From positions 306,058 through 370,057 of the forward strand of contig JAMPIT010000361.1 in NCBI GenBank assembly GCA_026261815.1: DNA of 64,000 nt. The letters run 5' to 3'. A model generated the notes under the pieces. That model did no database searches. It was not told the DNA's origin and worked only from the letters and a program-made list of their open reading frames with translations. Position 1 is the stretch's first letter; each line of letters starts with the position of its first letter. Both the position numbers and the translations under genes were made by a program. Source of the stretch: Monarcha castaneiventris obscurior. Its lineage: Eukaryota; Chordata; Aves; Passeriformes; Monarchidae. Shown piece by piece: positions 57,651-64,000 of the stretch.

Positions 57651-59193
57651 CCACCCTTGAAGCAGCTGCAGGATGAGCCCTGGGCCTCCTCTTCAGAAGG
57701 TCCAGCAGCCCCTGGCCCTCAGCTTCTCCACACAGGCCCCAAAGCCCCTCCTGTCAGTCCTGCAGAGCCTCTCCAGCTCCTCCTCCCTGGCCCACAACAG
57801 GGAGCCCCACACCCAGACACAGCAGCCCAGATGTGCCCCCCTGGCCTGTGGTGCCTCTGGCAAGGGAACAGCACGAGGCACTGCAGGGCCCTGCAGACAA
57901 TTCCTGAAGCACTTGAGGGATGATCCTGCTCCCCAAGGGACGTTTCCATGGTGCCAAGGCAGGAACTGAAATGGGGAGTGGGGCCAGAGAGGAAAGGGCA
58001 AGCAGGGATGGGCTGTTTGCAGGGGAGGGGACAGGGATGGGCAAGAGGAAGAAATGTGGAGCAGGAAAGAGGAAAGAAAGCAAAGGGGAAGCAAAGGAAA
58101 TGCTCAGGTCTGTTTGGGGGTGGCTGCCAGGCAGCCCTGGCTCTGAGCAGCAACAATGTCAGCAGTCGGACAGCAAACTCCCAGCTCATGGGAACAAACT
58201 TTCTGGCTGACTTCAGAGGCCACGAGCAAGCTGAGTGGTTTCCCTGCCGTCCCGCAGCCCTTGCTGGCCCCAGGGGCTGATGGCATTTGTGCTCACTCAG
58301 CTTCATCTCCCCACAGCAACAGCGTGGGGGTGCTGAGGCCTGGGCTGTGCAATGCAAACAGGGGCTCCTGAGGCAGTGCTGCCGTGTCTCTGCCTGCAAG
58401 GATGCAGCCCCTCTCTGAGCTGGGGAGAGGCCAGGGCTGCACAGGGGGGATGTTGCTGGCAGCTGCATGAGGCCGCTCTGGGACGCTGCCCTGGGCTGTC
58501 CAGCGCAGGGGGGATGGATCAGCCCCTGCTCTGCTGCTCCTTCCCGGCTCCCCCAGGGACCTTGCAGAGCACCAGCCATGCTGTTTGCCCCCACCCTGCC
58601 CACGGCCACCCTGGGGCTGCTCATGGGGCTTTTCTCTACTCAGCACTGGCCTGGGCGTGTTCTTGAGAGAGCCTGGGCAAGGAGCCTCGAGCCCCCAGGC
58701 CCTGCCCTGAGGCGTCAGCGCTGCCCCAGCAGTGCCCATGGCCTGGCCCTGCTGCAGCCCCGGCACTGCCAGCCCAGGGCTGGGAGCCAGCCCGAGAGCA
58801 CTCAGGCCCTGCAGCAACACGAGGGCCAGGAGGGCAGCGGGGCAGTGCCACGGGAGCAGCACTGGCAGCACCAAGGGCTGCTGCTCCTGGGCACAGCTGC
58901 TGTGCCAGCCCTGATCTGCCCCCAGCTCTGCACACAGACATTGCTGCTGCAGCTCCAGAGAGGGGAACTAAAGGGGGATCTCTGCTGGAAACTTTGCTGG
59001 CAGATCCTTTAGTTCATTTCAAGCCCCTGAAAGCACAGCTCATCACTGACACAGTCTGGGGCCACAGGCAAGGTGGAGAGAAACAAAATGAGAAATGGAA
59101 GAAATAATGGCCTTCCTTTGTGGACAATATTATATAACTAAACAAGGAAAAATAACGCCAGAACCAAACCAACAAGAACTATGAAAGACATGT

Positions 59194-59199
59194 TTTATT
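59194..59199 (-). terminator. polyadenylation signal of OR copy 2
   Basis: AATAAA on the minus strand, 30 bases after the stop codon, matching copy 1. Confidence 0.6.
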
Positions 59200-59229
59200 A
59201 CAAGTGATTTGCAGAAATTGGCAACCAGT

Positions 59230-60162
59230 TTAATGTTTCTGAAACCATCCAGTCTTTAGTGTCCACACTTCAGCCTTGAGCTCCTGGTTCCTCAGGCTGT
59301 AGATGAGGGGGTTCAGGGCTGGAGGCACCACCGAGTACAGAACTGACAGGGCCAGATCCAGGGATGGGGACGAGATGAAGGGGAGCTTCAGGTAGGCAAA
59401 AAAGGCAGTGCTGACCAACAGGGAGACCACAGCCAGATGAGGGAGGCACGTGGAAAAGGCTTTGTGCCATCCCTGCTCAGAGGGGATCCTCAGCACAACC
59501 CTGAAGATCTGCACATAGGAGAAAACAATGAACACAAAACAGCTAAGTGCAAATGGGATAGTAATAATGAAAACCCAAAATTTCCTGAGATAGGATTCTG
59601 AGGAGGAGAGCTTGAGGATCTGTGGAGTTTCACAGAAGAACTGGCCAAGGGCATTGCCCTGGCACAGGGGCACGGAAAATGTATTGGCCGTGTGCAGCAG
59701 AGCATTGAGAAAGCCACTGGCCCAGGCAGCTGCTGCCATGTGGGCACAAGCTCTGCTGCCCAGGAGGGTCCCGTAGTGCAGGGGTTTGCAGATGGACACG
59801 TAGCGGTCGTAGCACATGACTGTCAGGAGGAAATAATCTGCTGAGATGAAGAACATAAAGAAAAACAACTGTGCAGCACATGCTGAGTAGGAGATGTGCC
59901 TGGTGTCCCAGAGGGAATTGTGCATGGCTTTGGGGACAGTGGTGCAGATGCAGCCCAGGTCGGTGAGGGCCAGGTTGAGCAGGAAGAAGAACATGGGGGT
60001 GTGCAGGTGCTGGCCGCAGGCTACGGCGCGGATGATGAGGCCGTTGCCCAGGAGGGCAGCCAGGGAGATGCCCAGCAAGAGGCAGAAGTGCAGGAGCTGC
60101 AGCTGCCGCGTGTCTGCCAATGCCAGCAGGAGGAAGTGGCTGATGGAGCTGCTGTTGGACAT
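59230..60162 (-). CDS. olfactory receptor, family 14-like (copy 2)
   Basis: A 310-residue, single-exon receptor, intact, with the same OR landmarks as copy 1 (NSS at 3-5, 'PMFFFLLNLALTD', 'MCYDRYVSICKPLHY', 'KAFSTCLPHL', 'NPLIYSLRN'). It differs from copy 1 at about 35 positions. Fifteen of these fall in residues 187-207 (end of EL2 and TM5), where 13 of 14 residues at 194-207 change. The third EL2 cysteine (187) is Ser here. A second small cluster is at 249-262 (TM6/EL3). It probably binds a different ligand range; function is inferred from the family. Confidence 0.93.
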   Translation of the reverse strand: MSNSSSISHFLLLALADTRQLQLLHFCLLLGISLAALLGNGLIIRAVACGQHLHTPMFFFLLNLALTDLGCICTTVPKAMHNSLWDTRHISYSACAAQLFFFMFFISADYFLLTVMCYDRYVSICKPLHYGTLLGSRACAHMAAAAWASGFLNALLHTANTFSVPLCQGNALGQFFCETPQILKLSSSESYLRKFWVFIITIPFALSCFVFIVFSYVQIFRVVLRIPSEQGWHKAFSTCLPHLAVVSLLVSTAFFAYLKLPFISSPSLDLALSVLYSVVPPALNPLIYSLRNQELKAEVWTLKTGWFQKH

Positions 60163-62651
60163 TTGCTGCCTCTGGCCATGGGCACCTGTTCAGGGAGGAG
60201 ACAGTGACAAGTCAGGGGACACTTTCCTGAGCAATGCCCAAGCCCTTTCTCCCAGCCCTGCCCCTGCCACTCTGTGCCACCCAGTTTTCCTTTTCTCAGA
60301 GCCCTTCCCTCAGCCCTGTGCCTGGAGCTCTGCTGGGATCTGGCCCCATTGCTGTGACGAGCAGGGGCTGTGCCCATGGACACCGAGGAGTCAGCTCTGC
60401 TCTGCAGCACTGGGGCTGTGGGACAGGGGGACAGGGGCCAGTCCTGGGGCTGGACTTCATCAGCCCAAACTGCTCCTGAGGCACAGGAGCTGGGCAGCAT
60501 CTCCTGTGCCAGGGCTAAGGAACGGTGATGGCCAAAGGCACTTTGAGAGGGTTTCCTGCTGTGCCCAGGGAGAGCAGAGAGAACTGTGCAATGCAAGATC
60601 ATTGGCTGTAACTCAGGGAAGGGTGAGGGGAGCTGCTCTGTTGCTCCATCTGTCCCTGGCTGCCCTTTCTGAGATCGGCAGCAGTCAACATGGTGACACA
60701 CCAGTGTTCCCATGAAAATCAGCCTGACACAGCTGAGAGCAGAGGGACCCAGAGCAGAGCAAAGTGGCTCAGCCTTTCTCAGAGTCTCAGCCCCACTGCT
60801 GGCCAAGGACACTCCTGGCCCCCAGTGTCCCCTGGAAGGCAGCTCACAGCTTGGATGGCATCCCGAGGACACAGCAAGGCTCCTGTCCATGGCACTGCTG
60901 CAGGAGAGCCGGCTCATTGGCAGCCTCGCAGCCTGGCCTGCCCAGAGCTCCCCGGGCAGAGGGAGCTGGGACACCCCATTGCTGTGCTCAGCCTGCACAG
61001 GAGGAGCCCCAGGGCTGGGCCTGAGCCTGCAGCTGGAACTGCCATTCCCAGAGAGCCCGTCAGCAAGGGTAGGAGCAGCTGAGCAGGGCAAGGAGAGAGA
61101 GAGCCGGGCCCTGAGGAAAAGCCTTTCCCTGGCCAGCCCTGGCCAGCCCCTGGCAGGCAGCAGCAGGGCAGGACAGTGGCCCTCAGGCCCTGGTCAGCAG
61201 GGACCGGGCACAGGGCCGCAGAGATGCCCTTCATCTGTGCTGCTGCTCTGCCGGCCCAGGAGGGCACTGAGGGCCCCGAGCCCCCGGGCTGAGGGCTGTG
61301 CTGGCTGCCAGGGGACACGGGAGCTGTGCTGCTCAGGGCAGTGTCTGCACTGCAGGCCAGGCCCGGCAGCTGCCACATGTCCCCTGCAGCAGGGCTTCCC
61401 TCAGCACTGCCTCCCTCCCTCCCTGCCCTCGACTCTGCTGCTGGAGCTGGCCCAGCCGGGAGCTGTTCCTGTGGCCCGGCTCCGTCCCTGCCAGGGCTGC
61501 CAGAGCCCAGCCCAGCCCCTGGGCCAGCTCTGCCCTGCAGCCGCTCGGGGCTGCAGGGATCAAAGAACAGCTCCCCCACGCCTGGGCACCATGGAAAGGT
61601 GATGCTGGATGCATCTGGAGGCTGCCGAGGTGCAGGCACTTGCTGAGGCTGCCAGGAATCCTCAGCGTGATGGTTGAAGAGCCTCAGCCCCTGCTCTGCC
61701 TGCACAGCTGAGTTTCCATTCCCAGAAAGCTGAGCCAGGGACAAGTGGGAGCACAGACTGAGGAAAGCAGAGACTCAAGCAGGAAACCCCTGCCCTGAAC
61801 GAGCTTATGAAAAGCCCCCTCGGAAATGAGCTGGGCATGAGCTGGAGCTCTGAGCAGCCCTGGCCCCCACAGCAGCCTCTCCACAGCAGCAGGACCTGCC
61901 CTGGCAGGAGTCACTCCTTGCAGCCACAGCTCCCCTCCAGCACCCATGGGGAGCTGCCAGGCAGGCTGAGAGCTGCCTCTGGCAGGTGGCAGATCCCCTG
62001 GCCTGGCAAAGAGCCCTCAGGGCTGCAGGAGCTGCTCTGCAGGACAGCCCTGGGCACCCCTGGCTGCAGCCCCACCTTCCCAGCCTGCAGCCGGCCCTGG
62101 CAGCAGGAGCCGTCCTGCCCTGTCCCTCTGACGGTGCCCAGGACAGCCCCGCTCTGCAGCACATCCTCCCCCAAACCAGAAACGGCAGCAGAGCCATCCT
62201 TACAGCCCTGGCAGCTGTGTCATGGGTCAGCTTTAGAAGATCCCTGCAGCCAGAGACTCACTGTGTCAGGAGTGGTGAAGATTTCTCCATGAATGAGCTC
62301 AGAATTGTCCTTCCAGCTGCTTTAAGCCTCTGTCTGCTTCACTCCTCCCAGGTAGCAGCAGGCAGTGCCCTCTGCCCTGCTGGGCTGGGAAAGGAGCTGC
62401 TCCTGGCCAGAGCTGCCTCTTCTAAGCTCTTCTTGGTGTCCAAGAGCTTGGGAGCTCCCTCTGTGCCAGGAGCCTGGCCCAGCTCAGCAGCACAGACACA
62501 GCACAAGGACTTTAATGACCCTCTCGGGGTTTTGCTGTTGTTTACATCAGAATCAGACCGTGAATGTTTGTTCAAAAAACTTCCCAAGAACTCAAAGTCA
62601 GATGAAAACTCCAAAGTTTCTTGAACTTCTAATGGTCTCCGTGAGAGACAT

Positions 62652-63361
62652 TGTCGGGATTGGTGGGGTCTCAGGAACACAGAGATGTCACTTGGATGAT
62701 TTATTTTTGTATCAGTCTCATGTTTATTGAAGGGTGTGACAGGGATTGGCCATAGCAGCAGTAGCAGAGGTAGCTGCAGCAAGCGCAGCTACTGAGGTAG
62801 CTTCAGATAGCAGCAGCAAACGTGCAGATGCCAGGGCAACTGCACCAGCAGTAGTTGTTACTTTTTTCTTACAAAGCCTTCTATACTTTTTCAAGCCAAT
62901 AAGCAAATGTCACAAAGCTTGCTGACACATTTGTACCAATCATCATTGTACAATTTACCGCAATGCGCATTTTCTTAACCAATCACTACATTGTTCTTAA
63001 GGCCTATGGTGCAGGTTTATATTGCTACATGTTAACTTTCTAAGAAGTTTCATTATATGGCTTATTGTTAAACTTAAAATTCTTAACTCTTTTACTTATC
63101 ACTATTATTTCTTACATAAAGCATGTTCTTACGTATTAAAAATACATCTTTACTTTTATAAAGTAAACTTATTTTAAAACTACAAAATTGTAAAGCTACG
63201 TTTTCACCTTAAGCTGTAAAAGCAAAGCTCACTTTTCTAGCTCAGGCAGCTTTTGCCAAGGTCTCAAATCGAAACATGTATCCATTTCTATCTGCTCGAG
63301 CACAATGCTGTTTATGTACTCTGTCTGCACCTGCGAACTCTCTGCAGCTCCATTTCCCACA
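62652..63361 (-). repeat. ERV-F 3' LTR
   Basis: 710 bp, TGTGGGAAATGG to AATCCCGACA, the same limits as the solo LTR at 2425-3134. The PPT-like CAGGGGGAGC lies just upstream on the minus strand (63362-63371). U3 contains the end of env. Confidence 0.88.
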
Positions 63362-63990
63362 GCTCCCCCTGTCTGTTGAACTATAAAAATTCCCTTGACA
63401 GCTTTGTCAATCATTCGTCGCATGCACTGAAACAAGCAAGGAGCCATTATTAATATAACTATAACCACAAGCAGTATGTATAGACCAATTTTTAAAAGCT
63501 GTTTTAACCAAGATGCTAAACCCCATCCATCAAACAAATCATCTAGCCAAGTTCCATTATCAACTTTGATTTTAGACACACCTTCTTTTAACTGCTGTAT
63601 GCTTTTATGAATGGACTCTGAGTGATCAGATAAATTCATGCAACACATTCCATCAAAATCCATACAGCCGTGTCCGTGTACCAATAAAAGATAATCAATT
63701 GCAGCTCTGTTTTGTAAGGTGGCATGTCTTGTGTCTTTAACATCTGCTAGCAAATCACTTAATGCAAGGGAGGTAGCATTGGTTTGCTTACTTAGCCAAC
63801 ACCCTAATCGATCCAATTGTTTTAGTGCTTGTCCAGAGGCTGCTTGGGGTAGAAACAATGATGCAGCAAACCTTTTTCTAAAACCCCAAGGATTAAAATC
63901 ATCACTGCAATCTGGTTTGTATTGATGGACAAATGATCTTTTTTCTCTGTGTTTCATTTGGCTAATCATTTTTATACTAGGTGTGAACAA
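63229..63990 (-). CDS. env: ERV-F envelope, transmembrane subunit (partial at window edge)
   Basis: The visible 253 codons are open and continue beyond the right edge. Features: a hydrophobic/Ala-rich segment near residues 40-53, heptad region, 'LQNRAAIDYLLL' (92-103), CX6CC (109-117), N-glycosylation sites, a membrane anchor at about 166-188, and a long cytoplasmic tail. The pattern is alpharetrovirus-like. The last 43 codons lie inside the 3' LTR. The rest of the provirus is outside the window. Confidence 0.85.
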   Translation of the reverse strand: MFTPSIKMISQMKHREKRSFVHQYKPDCSDDFNPWGFRKRFAASLFLPQAASGQALKQLDRLGCWLSKQTNATSLALSDLLADVKDTRHATLQNRAAIDYLLLVHGHGCMDFDGMCCMNLSDHSESIHKSIQQLKEGVSKIKVDNGTWLDDLFDGWGLASWLKQLLKIGLYILLVVIVILIMAPCLFQCMRRMIDKAVKGIFIVQQTGGAVGNGAAESSQVQTEYINSIVLEQIEMDTCFDLRPWQKLPELEK

Positions 63991-64000
63991 AGTAAGCTTC

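Larger units (their letters stand above)
57651..62640 (-). repeat. inverted arm with OR duplicon copy 2
   Basis: 57651-58020 matches the first 365 bases of the window inverted; 58110-62640 matches 18122-23270 inverted without the solo LTR. It includes part of unit X (62310-62640), cut by the ERV-F LTR. Apart from the OR gene, nothing is recognised in 58110-59200 and 60200-62300. Confidence 0.9.

Noticed and set aside
1..64000. tRNA, rRNA or bacterial-type operons
   Set aside because: None recognised on either strand; only tRNA-complementary primer sites of the ERVs.

Overview
The window looks like germline DNA of a songbird-like bird. The evidence is a nearly full-length chicken-repeat-1 (CR1) LINE plus several CR1 fragments, two intact avian-type family-14-like olfactory receptor (OR) genes, and many avian endogenous retroviruses (ERVs) of three kinds: beta/ERVK-like, gamma/class I-like and alpharetrovirus-like. 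Nothing looks bacterial. The only host genes I can support are the two ORs (20554-21486 + and 59230-60162 -). The ERV and satellite density suggests heterochromatin-like, multicopy sequence such as a W chromosome, pericentromere or subtelomere, but that is inference.

Layout from left to right. 1-4079: end of an inverted-repeat arm, CR1 pieces, a 37-38 bp minisatellite, and a duplicated unit (unit X) holding a solo alpharetrovirus-like LTR with a perfect 6 bp target duplication. 4080-10852: an env-less ERVK-like provirus (ERV-A, minus strand: gag, dUTPase-protease, pol) with mismatched LTRs. 10853-18400: minisatellite, LTR-like insertions, a 189 bp satellite array and a second copy of unit X. 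18122-23270: OR duplicon with OR copy 1, interrupted by a solo LTR. 23310-27180: nearly full-length CR1 (minus) carrying a 349 bp solo LTR with target duplication. 27180-34342: LTR-like elements, a 1.5 kb minisatellite block, and an inverted copy of 10853-12350. 34343-39126: internally deleted ERVK-like provirus (ERV-E, plus). 39127-41690: direct copy of the 15.9-18.4 kb satellite and unit X block. 41799-46173: partial class I ERV (ERV-C, minus). 46174-47122: LTR and 5' gag of an ERVK (ERV-B, plus). 47123-56882: complete-length gamma-like provirus (ERV-D, minus) with broken gag and pol but an open 638-codon env. 56883-62640: inverted arm matching 1-1130 and the OR duplicon, with OR copy 2. 62652-64000: 3' LTR and env end of the alpharetrovirus-like ERV-F, running off the window.

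The region is a mosaic built by segmental duplication, in direct and inverted orientation, and by ERV insertion. Several proviruses have left and right flanks that do not match each other, or unlike LTRs, which points to recombination between elements after insertion. The two ORs sit in highly similar duplicons yet differ sharply in extracellular loop 2 and TM5. None of the gag or pol reading frames is intact.
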